From IMG/VR virus record IMGVR_UViG_3300045741_000089, positions 1-38,779 of that record: a stretch of DNA of 38,779 bases. One strand, given 5' to 3'. Source of the DNA: a virus. The position numbers and the translations under genes are program-made. Shown one piece after another: positions 12,189-19,868 of the stretch (the stretch's first letter is position 1; every line of letters starts with the position of its first letter). The notes beneath the pieces are model-generated. The model saw only the letters and a list, made by a program, of their open reading frames with translations, ran no database searches and was not told the DNA's origin.

Positions 12189-12236
12189 CCAAGAATTGAC
12201 GCGCACCGAAGGTGTCGCGTCCAATGGACGTTAGGC
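12183..12236. other. attC: attC3: third attC-like site
   Basis: R'' GCTTAAC (12183-12189) and R' GTTAGGC (12230-12236) both match consensus. The stem pairs ATTG with CAAT, ACGCG with CGCGT, and CACC with GGTG around a GAA loop. T12215 and C12221 are unpaired on the right arm, so this site would be functionally oriented opposite to attC1 and attC2. Length 54 bp. The extrahelical pair is T and C where G and T are usual, so it is less typical. Confidence 0.62.
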
Positions 12237-12237
12237 C

Positions 12238-12534
12238 ATGAGAACCGCAGCCCGAGCCGACGACAACCAAGCCGAGATCGTGGAAGCGCTGCGGGCTGAA
12301 GGCTGCTACGTGGTCAACATCCGCTGGCCTGTTGACCTACTGGTGGGCGTTCCAAGTGCAGGCTGGCTTGCCGTAGAGGTAAAAGACGGCTCAAAGCCCA
12401 CCAGCGCCCGCAAGCTGACCGAAGTCCAGCTTGCGTTTATCGGCAGCGCTCCGCCAGGCTGTCCGACTGCGGTGGTGACGGATGTGGAATCGGCGCTAAG
12501 GGCTGTGCGGGCAATGTGTAACAGTGCAAAATAG
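12238..12534 (+). CDS. PD-(D/E)XK-type nuclease, 98 aa
   Basis: Starts RTAARADDNQAEIVEALRAE (after Met). It has VDLLVG (catalytic Asp) and AVEVKDGSKP (Glu-x-Lys), the core of a small restriction-fold nuclease of the VRR-NUC/resolvase-like kind, then SARKLTEVQLAFI. Small proteins of this layout are frequent in phages. It begins immediately after attC3 and lies just upstream of the twin promoter. Substrate unknown; junction or flap processing is possible. Confidence 0.75.
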   Translation: MRTAARADDNQAEIVEALRAEGCYVVNIRWPVDLLVGVPSAGWLAVEVKDGSKPTSARKLTEVQLAFIGSAPPGCPTAVVTDVESALRAVRAMCNSAK

Positions 12535-12537
12535 GGC

Positions 12538-12566
12538 TTGCGTGAGCGCTAGCGGTGGACTATAGT
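12538..12566 (+). promoter_or_regulatory. Sigma70-type promoter (twin of 1334-1362)
   Basis: -35 TTGCGT (12538-12543), 17-base spacer, -10 TATAGT (12561-12566). The spacer (12544-12560) and the preceding TAACAGTG-rich stretch are nearly identical to the cassette promoter on the other strand. Conservation inside a spacer suggests a bound regulator. Drives 12592-13962. Confidence 0.72.
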
Positions 12567-12591
12567 TCAGTCATCAACACCGGAGCACGAC

Positions 12592-12813
12592 ATGGCAACC
12601 TTCCAGCAAATCCAGACCGCAACGATGGCCGCAAGGCGCGCGACTGGCATGCCCGGGATCGGGACGCAGGTGAATGCGGGCCGGTTCCAAGTGGTGAATG
12701 TTTCCTACGGCAAGCGCGGCAAGTCTGACGTGCTGGCGCTGTCCGACTGGATCAGCGTTGACGCGGCCATCGAAGTGCTGCGCCAGATCGAAGCCGACAA
12801 GGGTTGGCACTAA
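12592..12813 (+). CDS. Hypothetical 73-aa protein
   Basis: CGGAG precedes the ATG and the twin promoter precedes that. Begins MATFQQIQTATMAARRATGM and ends VDAAIEVLRQIEADKGWH. It ends one base before the cytosine-methyltransferase-like start. Function unknown; it occupies the same position behind the conserved promoter as the 77-aa gene does in the cassette. Confidence 0.72.
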   Translation: MATFQQIQTATMAARRATGMPGIGTQVNAGRFQVVNVSYGKRGKSDVLALSDWISVDAAIEVLRQIEADKGWH

Positions 12814-13364
12814 TGCGCGTGCTTGTCGCTTGCGAGTACAGCGGCCGGGTTCGCCAAGCGTTCCGGGCTCGCGGGCACGATGCGTGGTCCTGCGACTTGC
12901 TGCCGGCTGAGGATGGAAGCGCGTTCCATTTGCAGGGCGATGCTGTGTTCATGACGACGCACGCCGAATGGGACTTGATGATCGCCCATCCGCCGTGCAC
13001 CCGCCTTGCTGTCAGTGGTGCCCGCTGGTGGGCAGACAAAGCCAAAGAGCAGGCCGAGGCGCTGGAGTTCGTGCGCGCCTTGATGGCCGCTCCTATCGCG
13101 CGAATCGCCATAGAGAACCCGGTTAGCAAGATCAGCACCGCCATACGCAAGCCTGACCAGATCATTCAGCCGTGGCAGTTCGGGCACGGTGAAACCAAGG
13201 CGACATGCTTATGGCTGAAGAACTTGCCGCCGCTGAAGCCGACGGACGTGGTCGAAGGGCGGGAAGCAAGGGTGCACCGGATGTCACCCGGCCCGGATCG
13301 ATGGAAAGAGCGCAGCCGGACCTATCAAGGGGTCGCAGAAGCGATTGCTGAGCAGTGGGGATGA
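12813..13364 (+). CDS. Cytosine-C5-methyltransferase-like phage protein, 183 aa
   Basis: Begins MRVLVACEYSGRVRQAFRAR (SAM-binding start, FxGxG-like), then GHDAWSCDLLPAE, AHPPCTRLAVSG (the PC catalytic motif of C5 methyltransferases), IENPVS (ENP motif) and QPWQFGHGETKATCLWL. It keeps motifs I, IV and VI but is about half the size of a full enzyme and lacks an evident target-recognition domain. Such short forms are frequent in phages. Whether it methylates DNA is uncertain. Confidence 0.82.
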   Translation: MRVLVACEYSGRVRQAFRARGHDAWSCDLLPAEDGSAFHLQGDAVFMTTHAEWDLMIAHPPCTRLAVSGARWWADKAKEQAEALEFVRALMAAPIARIAIENPVSKISTAIRKPDQIIQPWQFGHGETKATCLWLKNLPPLKPTDVVEGREARVHRMSPGPDRWKERSRTYQGVAEAIAEQWG

Positions 13365-13555
13365 CCGCCAAAACCTCCGCCCAACGCCAAGCCAACCTGA
13401 AAGCCAGGCGCTTGGCCGCAGGCATGGTGAAGTTCACCCACTGGGTGCATGCTGACGATGTGGCGGCGCTTAGGGCGATGACTGGCGAATTGCAACAGCG
13501 CCGCGCCTTTCGACTTCTAGAAGCGACTGTGCGGGCGATACAGGAGAAGAAATGA
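13361..13555 (+). CDS. Small basic protein, 64 aa; paralogue of 758-928
   Basis: Starts MTAKTSAQRQANLKARRLAA and reads on GMVKFTHWVHADDVAALRAM. It matches the cassette protein at 758-928 in the N-terminal helix and the WVH-D--AL core, then diverges. ATG overlaps the methyltransferase stop. It may act with the methyltransferase or as a small DNA-binding protein. Confidence 0.72.
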   Translation: MTAKTSAQRQANLKARRLAAGMVKFTHWVHADDVAALRAMTGELQQRRAFRLLEATVRAIQEKK

Positions 13556-13962
13556 GCGAAAAAATCTACGCCTGTGACGGCGAATACGTAGGCATGGCTC
13601 CGCCGACAGAAGAGGAGGTCGAAGAGCTGCGCAGGGACGCCGAGCGCTATCGCTGGCTGCGCGACAACCCTTGGACGCCTGAAGTGAGGGCGGCGGAGAT
13701 GTTTTTGTGCGAATGGAAACTTTCCGAGGCTGACTCGATGGCGGCAGAACTGGCGCAGCGCTACCACCGGTTGACGGAAGCCTATGACCGCACTGTGTGC
13801 ACTGGGCCGATACGTGATGGTTCGATCATGCCGATGGGTGCGCATGAGATGGCGCTTGTGAACCGTATCGCGATCACGGTGCGAAAGCAGATCATGGTCG
13901 AGGCCGCGGCGGCCGGTATCAGCGCGGCAGACATGCGGCGCGCAATTTCGCGTGCTGCTTGA
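13552..13962 (+). CDS. Hypothetical 136-aa protein
   Basis: Begins MSEKIYACDGEYVGMAPPTE, then EEVEELRRDAERYRWLRDNP, a helix-plus-WLRD pattern seen in many small phage proteins. The C-terminal half is helical and Ala-rich (ISAADMRRAISRAA). It ends at the promoter of the late leader. No motif gives a function. Confidence 0.68.
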   Translation: MSEKIYACDGEYVGMAPPTEEEVEELRRDAERYRWLRDNPWTPEVRAAEMFLCEWKLSEADSMAAELAQRYHRLTEAYDRTVCTGPIRDGSIMPMGAHEMALVNRIAITVRKQIMVEAAAAGISAADMRRAISRAA

Positions 13963-13986
13963 CGAAAATGCAGCAAATGTGATAAT
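13959..13986 (+). promoter_or_regulatory. Late-operon promoter with extended -10
   Basis: -35 TTGACG (13959-13964), 16-base spacer, and -10 GATAAT (13981-13986) preceded by TG at 13978-13979, the extended -10 form. The -10 is also within the palindrome GTGATAATCAC (13979-13989), so a repressor could bind over it. Expected start about 13993. It is the only good promoter just ahead of the terminase and structural genes. Confidence 0.68.
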
Positions 13987-13992
13987 CACGCA

Positions 13993-14091
13993 TGCGCAAA
14001 GAGCCCACGCCCGAAACGAAGAGACGGACGGCGGCCAGTGTTCGCGACACCGGCAGGGCTCGGCACACGGCTGGCTGACGCTGGCCGTTTT
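13993..14091 (+). ncRNA. Possible leader RNA or small RNA of about 100 nt
   Basis: The interval between the predicted start (about 13993) and the terminator has no start codon with a ribosome site and no useful reading frame. It contains a small hairpin (CCAGTGTTCGCGACACCGG, near 14034-14052) before the terminator. It may be an attenuator leader or a free small RNA. Ends are inferred. Confidence 0.4.
14067..14091 (+). terminator. Rho-independent terminator in front of the terminase genes
   Basis: ACGGCTGGC pairs with GCTGGCCGT (9 bp with two G-U pairs), loop TGAC, followed by TTTT. It lies only about 75 bases after the predicted promoter start, so read-through (antitermination) would be needed for the structural genes to be expressed from that promoter. 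Confidence 0.65.
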
Positions 14092-14116
14092 GCTTTGTGC
14101 GCGCTAAGATAGCGCC

Positions 14117-14174
14117 GCCGGGCGTTTCCATCAGTGCGGCCCCTCCCTTGATCAACCCGCACTGAGCGCCCGGC
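14117..14174 (+). other. Two-part long hairpin upstream of terS (candidate packaging or regulatory site)
   Basis: GCCGGGCG (14117-14124) pairs with CGCCCGGC (14167-14174), and TCAGTGCG (14131-14138) pairs with CGCACTGA (14158-14165). A 6-versus-1 internal loop separates the stems and a 19-base apical loop (14139-14157) closes them. It ends 27 bases before the small terminase start. Packaging initiation sites commonly lie in or next to terS; an RNA element is the alternative. Confidence 0.55.
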
Positions 14175-14201
14175 CCCCTCAGGACACTCCGCGAGGAATC
14201 C

Positions 14202-14597
14202 GTGGCAAGACCGAAGAAATCCGACGCCCTAGACGCTGATGCAGTAATCAGCGCCATCCGCGAGGGCAAGACGCAAACCGAGGTCGCCAAAGAGAGCGGA
14301 CTTTCAGTATCAAGGCTCAACGAGTGGCTTCACTCAGACCCCGAAAGGTCCGCGCGCGCGCGTGAAGCGATGGAAGCCAGCGCCGAAGCATGGCTTGACC
14401 GAGGGCACGCTTACCTAGTGGACGCACTGCCTGACAACGCCGAAATAGCCCGCGCCAGGGCTCTTGAGCAGCACTGCGCTCGCCGGGCGGCGATCCGCAA
14501 TCCGAAGCGCTACGGCGACAAGATCGAGCAGACCATCGAAGTGGGCGAGAAGCTCGAAAAGATCGTCCGAACCGTGGTCGATCCCGCCAAAAGCTAG
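14202..14597 (+). CDS. terS: Terminase small subunit
   Basis: GTG start with GAGGAA upstream; 131 residues. Residues 20-45 (REGKTQTEVAKESGLSVSRL) form a helix-turn-helix that recognises the packaging site, followed by a helical middle part (AREAMEASAEAWLDRGHAYL) that in this family oligomerises. The C-terminal tail has AAIRNPKRYGDK and TIEVGEKLEK, as in other small terminases. Directly upstream of the large subunit. Confidence 0.85.
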   Translation: MARPKKSDALDADAVISAIREGKTQTEVAKESGLSVSRLNEWLHSDPERSARAREAMEASAEAWLDRGHAYLVDALPDNAEIARARALEQHCARRAAIRNPKRYGDKIEQTIEVGEKLEKIVRTVVDPAKS

Positions 14598-14675
14598 CCC
14601 AATGCAGCCCAATGCGATGTATCGGTGTCGGAAAACACGGGCCGAGACTCGCGGAACAGGCCCAAAGCCGGCCCA

Positions 14676-15974
14676 ATGATCCTGAACATCCCCGTTGCGC
14701 GGGTTTTCCTGCCTTTACTGGCCCCGGCTAGATACAAAGGCGCCCACGGCGGCCGGGCTGCGGCCAAGTCGCACTTCTTCGCCGAGAAGCTCATCGAGGA
14801 CTGCGCCGCCGAGCCGGGGGACTTCGGCGAGGGGCTTCGGGCTGTCTGCATCCGTGAGTACCAGAACGACCTAGCCCAATCGTCCAAGGCCCTGATCGAG
14901 ATGAAGCTGGAGCGCTTCCGGCTAGGTGAGGCACAGGGTTTCAAGGTCTTCCGGGACGTGATCCAGACCCCGAAGGATGGAATCATCATCTTCAAAGGGA
15001 TGAACGATTACAACTCGGACAGCATCAAGTCGCTGGAGGGTTTCAAGCGTAGCTGGTGGGAAGAGGCCCAGACCGCGACCGCTTCGAGCCTGAACATGCT
15101 GACCCCGACGATCCGGGCGCCCGGCTCTGAGAAGTGGTTTAGCTGGAACCCTCGCAGGCGGACAGATGCCATTGACCAGCTCCTGCGTGGCAAAGAGGTG
15201 CCGACCGGGGCTGTAGTGATTCAGTCGAATTGGCGCGACAACCCCTGGATGACGTCGGAGTCCGAGCAGGAGCGCTTGGACTGCCTGCGGATCAAGCCGG
15301 ACCAGTATGCGCACATCTGGGAAGGCGACTACGTAACCGTGATCGACGGTGCCTACTACGCCGCCCAATTGGTAGAGGCAAAGGCTCACGGCAGGATCGG
15401 CCGGGTTGCGGCTGACCCGCTCATGACCCGCCGGCTCTTCTTCGACATTGGGGGCACCGGGGCGCGGGCGGATGCTGTCGCTGTCTGGGTCGCACAGTTC
15501 ATCGGCAAGGAAATCCGGGTTCTGGACTACTACGAGGCTGTCGGCCAGCCGTTAGCGACTCACGTAGCTTGGATGCGAGAGCGCAACTACCTGCCGAAGC
15601 ATGCCCAGGTCTGGCTTCCCCACGACGGGGAAACTCATGACAAGGTGCATGATGTGTCTTACGCCAGCGCGCTCCGGGAAGCTGGCTATCACGTCACCGT
15701 GATCCCGAACCAAGGCAGGGGAGCGGCGAAGGCGAGAATCGAGGAGGGTCGCCGGTTGTTCGGTTCCATGTGGTTCAACGAGGAAACCACCGAAGCCGGG
15801 CGGGCTGCGCTCGGGTGGTATCACGAGAAGAAGGACGAGGCGCGGGGTATCGGTCTAGGCCCCGAGCATGATTGGGCCAGTCACGGCGCGGATGCTTTCG
15901 GGCTCATGTGCGTTGCATATGAAGAGCCGTATGAGTCAAAGCCGCTGGCATATCCGAGGATTGCAACGGTCTGA
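14676..15974 (+). CDS. terL: Terminase large subunit (ATPase/nuclease)
   Basis: 432 residues from ATG 14676 (an in-frame GTG at 14625 gives 449). The ATPase has a Walker A-like HGGRAAAKS (residues about 24-32) and SWWEEAQTA as the Walker B region. The C-terminal RNase-H-type nuclease has LFFDIGGTG, WLPHDGETHD and HDWASHGADAFG with the metal-binding aspartates. The Walker A has Ala in place of the usual Gly-Ser (GGRGSGKS), otherwise conserved. It packages DNA into the procapsid and cuts it. Confident family assignment. Confidence 0.92.
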   Translation: MILNIPVARVFLPLLAPARYKGAHGGRAAAKSHFFAEKLIEDCAAEPGDFGEGLRAVCIREYQNDLAQSSKALIEMKLERFRLGEAQGFKVFRDVIQTPKDGIIIFKGMNDYNSDSIKSLEGFKRSWWEEAQTATASSLNMLTPTIRAPGSEKWFSWNPRRRTDAIDQLLRGKEVPTGAVVIQSNWRDNPWMTSESEQERLDCLRIKPDQYAHIWEGDYVTVIDGAYYAAQLVEAKAHGRIGRVAADPLMTRRLFFDIGGTGARADAVAVWVAQFIGKEIRVLDYYEAVGQPLATHVAWMRERNYLPKHAQVWLPHDGETHDKVHDVSYASALREAGYHVTVIPNQGRGAAKARIEEGRRLFGSMWFNEETTEAGRAALGWYHEKKDEARGIGLGPEHDWASHGADAFGLMCVAYEEPYESKPLAYPRIATV

Positions 15975-16027
15975 ATTAGGCTACACTCCCCGCAAACTTA
16001 AAGGCTCCGCCGTGAGGCGGCCCGAAC

Positions 16028-18481
16028 ATGGCAAAAGGGCTCACGCAGGACGAACTGCTAGCGCTGACCGATCTGGAGATTCGGAACGCGGTAGGCTATT
16101 CCGGCGGCAAGATGTCCGAAATGCGCCGGAAGGCCGAGTATTACTACCTTGGGCTTCCGAAGGGTGATCTGGCTCCCCCCGAGGTGGAGGGACGGTCATC
16201 GGTAGTCGATACCTACGTTCGCAACACCATCGAGGCCATGTTGCCTCAGCTCATGGTTCGCTTCACGGGCTCCGATACCGTGGTGGAATTCGAGCCAACG
16301 AAGCCGGGCGACGAACAAAAGGCCAAGCAGTGCACCGACTACCTGAATTACCTCTTCTGGAAGCAGAACCGTGGTCACATGATCGCTGAAACCTGGATGC
16401 GCGACGCGCTGCTTCAGAAGAACGGGATTCTCAAAGTCTGGTGGGATACTCGAACCGAAGAGACGAAAGAGGAATACAAGGCTCTTACTGAGGTTGAACT
16501 CGCCCAGTTGATGGATGATGAGGAAATCGAGGTAACCGCCAAGACATCCTATACCGACGAGGAAGACGCCGAGCAGCGCAAGGAGGCCATGGCGCATCTT
16601 GGACCGCAGATGCAGCAGGCCATGCAAGCCGCGCAGCAGGGCAACAAGCAAGCCGCTGCCGCTGCCGCGCAGATCGCAATGCAGATCAAGGCCATCAACG
16701 ACAAACCGCCGGTCATGCTGTACGACGTGACGGCCGTTCGCTCGAAGAAGGGTGGGAAACTCTCCCTCGAAAACGTGCCACCCGAGGAATTCCTCATCAG
16801 CCGCAAGGCAAAGGACATCCGCACGTCGCCGTTTTGTGCCCATCGGGTCGCTCGCACGATCAGCGACCTGAAGTCGATGGGTTACAAGAATATCGACACC
16901 GTTTCCGGTGACGCGGACGGCACGAACATGAACCTTGAGCGCATCGAGCGCTTGAGCTTCGATGACGAGTTGGCCTACCTGAACGTAGATACCCCGAGCG
17001 GTGACGAATCGCAGCGCATGGTGTGGGTTGTCGAGTGCTACATCCGCTGCGACTGGGACGGCGACGGCATCAGTGAACTTCGCAAGGTCACCCGGTGCGG
17101 CAATACCGTCCTCGATAACGAAGAGGTAGACCTAGCCCCATTCGTTGACATCTGCTGCATCCGTCAACCTCATAAGTTCGCCGGGCTTTCCATCGCTGAC
17201 CTCGGCATGGAAACGCAGAAGATCAAGACGGGCCTTCTGCGCTCGGTGATCGACAACCAGCACCTGCAAGTCAATGGCCGTTACTTTGCGGTCGAGGATC
17301 AGGTGAACCTTGACGACCTGCTGACATCCCGCCCGGGTGGGGTGGTGCGGATCAAGAACCCCGGCGCCGTCGGAAGGCTCGATCAGGCCGCCTCCGACAT
17401 GCAGGGCACGATGGGTCTGCTGGAGTATGTCGAGGGATTCGGTGAATCCGCTACCGGCTGGACCCGCTACAGCCAAGGGAACTCCGCCGGCAAGCTCGGT
17501 CAGTCCACGGCGACGGGCATGGACATCATCGCGAACAAGGACGACATGCGTGTCGACCTGATCGCGCGCAACTTCGCAGAAGGGTTCGTCGAACTCTTCC
17601 GTCAGATGCTAAAGCTCGTTTGTCAGCACCAAGACAAAGAGCGCCAGATCCGCCTGAATGGTCAGTGGGTCGATATGGACCCGCGAGAGTGGAAGAATCA
17701 GTTTGACGTGAGCATCAATGTCGGGCTCGGCGTCGGCTCGAAGCAGCAGCAATTGCAGCAATTGATGGCGATCATCATGCAGCAGGAAAAGGTCCACGCC
17801 ATCGGGGCCGCGTCGCCCGAGAATATCTACCAATCGAGCGTGGAACTCACCAAGCTGGCCGGATTCAAGTCGCCGGATCGCTTCTTCTCCGATCCTGCCA
17901 AGGCGCCCCCGCAACCGCCGAAGCCTGACCCGCTCATGGTGAAGGGCCAGATCGACGTGCAAGTCGAGCAGGCGAAGGGCCAAGTCGCCGCGCAACTCAA
18001 GCAACTGGATGTGCAGGCCACGCAGCAAATCGAGGCGCTGAAAGCGAAGTACAAGCAGGAAACCGACCTTGCGGCGCAGCAATTCCAGCAAGCTCAAGCA
18101 GAGGCTCAAATGCAGATGCAGGCCCGGCTGAAAGAGCTGGAAGCATCCATGCAGGACGCCCGCGAACGGGACCGCATGTCGCAAGAGGCAGCGCTCGAAC
18201 AATTGCGCATTCAGAATGAGCAGTGGGCCAAGCAACTGGACAGCAATACCCGGATCGCAGTCGCCGAAATTCAGGCCAATGCTGCCGGACAGGCCGCGAC
18301 CGTAGACGCGCAGGCTCAAGTCGCCAGCGCTCAGGCTGCTTCTGCAAAGGTTATGGGCGGCGACACCAAGGCCGACGGAATGGCGCAGGCCATTGCTACT
18401 TTGTCGCTGATGGTCGAGAAACTTTCACAACCCAAACAAGTGATTCGCGGCCCTGATGGGCGAATTGTCGGAGTCCAATAA
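16028..18481 (+). CDS. Portal protein, 817 aa
   Basis: Begins MAKGLTQDELLALTDLEIRN. It has the portal core: AEYYYLGLPKG, SSVVDTYVRNTIEAMLP, and the KIKTGLLRSVIDNQHLQVNG wing region, then the QGNSAGKLGQSTATGMD segment. The C-terminal 250 residues form a very long Gln/Ala-rich coiled coil (QQFQQAQAEAQMQMQARLKE and neighbours), like the barrel of P22-type portals. Twelve copies form the DNA channel and connect head and tail. The next gene overlaps it by one base. Confidence 0.9.
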   Translation: MAKGLTQDELLALTDLEIRNAVGYSGGKMSEMRRKAEYYYLGLPKGDLAPPEVEGRSSVVDTYVRNTIEAMLPQLMVRFTGSDTVVEFEPTKPGDEQKAKQCTDYLNYLFWKQNRGHMIAETWMRDALLQKNGILKVWWDTRTEETKEEYKALTEVELAQLMDDEEIEVTAKTSYTDEEDAEQRKEAMAHLGPQMQQAMQAAQQGNKQAAAAAAQIAMQIKAINDKPPVMLYDVTAVRSKKGGKLSLENVPPEEFLISRKAKDIRTSPFCAHRVARTISDLKSMGYKNIDTVSGDADGTNMNLERIERLSFDDELAYLNVDTPSGDESQRMVWVVECYIRCDWDGDGISELRKVTRCGNTVLDNEEVDLAPFVDICCIRQPHKFAGLSIADLGMETQKIKTGLLRSVIDNQHLQVNGRYFAVEDQVNLDDLLTSRPGGVVRIKNPGAVGRLDQAASDMQGTMGLLEYVEGFGESATGWTRYSQGNSAGKLGQSTATGMDIIANKDDMRVDLIARNFAEGFVELFRQMLKLVCQHQDKERQIRLNGQWVDMDPREWKNQFDVSINVGLGVGSKQQQLQQLMAIIMQQEKVHAIGAASPENIYQSSVELTKLAGFKSPDRFFSDPAKAPPQPPKPDPLMVKGQIDVQVEQAKGQVAAQLKQLDVQATQQIEALKAKYKQETDLAAQQFQQAQAEAQMQMQARLKELEASMQDARERDRMSQEAALEQLRIQNEQWAKQLDSNTRIAVAEIQANAAGQAATVDAQAQVASAQAASAKVMGGDTKADGMAQAIATLSLMVEKLSQPKQVIRGPDGRIVGVQ

Positions 18482-18837
18482 TGGATATTCTTCTGCCGAA
18501 GTACCCCGAAGTCAGCTATGAAGGCTGGATCGGCTTCGAGTGGATTCTCCCCGCCGGTTATCGGCACGTCGCATCGGTCGAAAGACCTGACAGTGATGGC
18601 CAGTGTTCTGGCAAAGGCGAAATCTACGACCTCGGCCAAAACGCCGAAGGCAAGTTCCGGCTTTTCCGTCGCGGTCGCGGAGAGCTAGAAAACTCTCATG
18701 TCGGGCGTGGCGAGCCATTGTCCGACGTTGACTTGGCGGGGTTTGGCTTGACCCGCGAGCAGTGCGTAAGCGAGCCCGAAGACTTCCTCAACGAAGGTGA
18801 GTTTTCGTCCCTGTGTCGTTCTAACCTCCTCACCTGA
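18481..18837 (+). CDS. Hypothetical 118-aa protein after portal
   Basis: Starts MDILLPKYPEVSYEGWIGFE and has aromatic, charged segments (FRLFRRGRGELENSHVGRGE). Overlaps the portal stop by one base. No signal peptide. It could be a small head-assembly protein or regulator; no family is recognised. Confidence 0.68.
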   Translation: MDILLPKYPEVSYEGWIGFEWILPAGYRHVASVERPDSDGQCSGKGEIYDLGQNAEGKFRLFRRGRGELENSHVGRGEPLSDVDLAGFGLTREQCVSEPEDFLNEGEFSSLCRSNLLT

Positions 18838-18847
18838 AAGGCCCACC

Positions 18848-19318
18848 ATGGCTGTTTTCTCCATGCGCAAGGCGGCAGCCACACCGGCGGCCGATACTGG
18901 CACTGTCACTTTCCTGTCGGCTCTCGCGGCCACCACCCGTGCACTCCGCGTGCAGGAGTTCGGCGCCTCGGGACATGGCACTGCAAGCGGCTTCAACAAC
19001 TTCCGGGTTGCGCCGGGTGACGCTGGCACCGGCGCCCTGACGAACCTCACGCCGTTCCCGCTGCAACCGATGGCGACTGCCGTCGCTGGCTTCACGGCTG
19101 GCACGACCTACGCCACGGCGATCCCGACCGTCAACACGAACGCTGGCATCGACTGGGGCGTCAACAACAATGGCGGCGTCTATCGCTGGCTGGCGAAGAC
19201 AAACTTCGAGCTGTACGCTGCGCAGGCGACCGCGGGCTATCAGTCGATCAACTGGAAGTGCGTTTCCACTAGCGGCACCGCGAACGTCAGCGGCTACATG
19301 TTCTTCGAGGAGCTGTAA
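18848..19318 (+). CDS. Virion-associated beta protein, 156 aa
   Basis: Thr/Ala/Gly/Asn-rich with alternating strands: MAVFSMRKAAATPAADTGTV, LTNLTPFPLQPMATAVAGF, GIDWGVNNNGGVYRWLAK. The C-terminus (GYQSINWKCVSTSGTANVSG) resembles decoration-type beta sandwiches. Its start follows a short gap with CACC. It is followed directly by three similar proteins, so this block probably encodes surface or decoration proteins. Confidence 0.68.
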   Translation: MAVFSMRKAAATPAADTGTVTFLSALAATTRALRVQEFGASGHGTASGFNNFRVAPGDAGTGALTNLTPFPLQPMATAVAGFTAGTTYATAIPTVNTNAGIDWGVNNNGGVYRWLAKTNFELYAAQATAGYQSINWKCVSTSGTANVSGYMFFEEL

Positions 19319-19867
19319 ATGGCACTGTCCGTACTCGTCGGCCCGCTGGCCTGGGCCGTCGGCGACGGTACGGCCAACAGCAACACGGCGTCAGAAACAT
19401 CGCTGCTTCTGGGCACGGCGGCGAGCGGCAAATGGGCCATGCCTGGGGGGTTTTTCATCGCCCCGGGGCAGACCATCCGCATCACCGCTACGCTGCGCCT
19501 GACGACTACGACCGGCACGAACAATTCAACCTTCAAGGTGAAGATAGGATCGGTCGCCGTCGCCACCTCGCCGACGTTCGTGAATCAGGCTTCGCAGACG
19601 AACCTCACCATGCGGCTGACGTGGCTTCTGACGCTACGAGCGGTCGGCGACGGTACGTCAGCGAACTTCATGCACGTCGGCACCTACACGGGCGCGGCAG
19701 TGTCGGCGACGAACCAGATCAACCCCATTCCGGCTACCGCTCCGGCAGTCGGCACGGGTTTTGATTCTTCGACGGCCGCAACGCTTGACCTGACCCATAC
19801 GTGGTCAGCCGCTAGCGCTTCAAATTCGATGACCCTGCATCAGTACGTTCTCGAATCGGTGGTTTGA
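19319..19867 (+). CDS. Virion-associated beta protein, 182 aa
   Basis: Low-charge, Thr/Ser/Ala-rich beta sequence: WAVGDGTANSNTASETSLLL, IAPGQTIRITATLRLTTTTG and SFKVKIGSVAVATSPTF-like strands. The C-terminus reads LDLTHTWSAASASNSMTLHQ. It starts directly after the previous stop. It resembles head-fibre or decoration folds; precise role unknown. Confidence 0.68.
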   Translation: MALSVLVGPLAWAVGDGTANSNTASETSLLLGTAASGKWAMPGGFFIAPGQTIRITATLRLTTTTGTNNSTFKVKIGSVAVATSPTFVNQASQTNLTMRLTWLLTLRAVGDGTSANFMHVGTYTGAAVSATNQINPIPATAPAVGTGFDSSTAATLDLTHTWSAASASNSMTLHQYVLESVV

Positions 19868-19868
19868 T

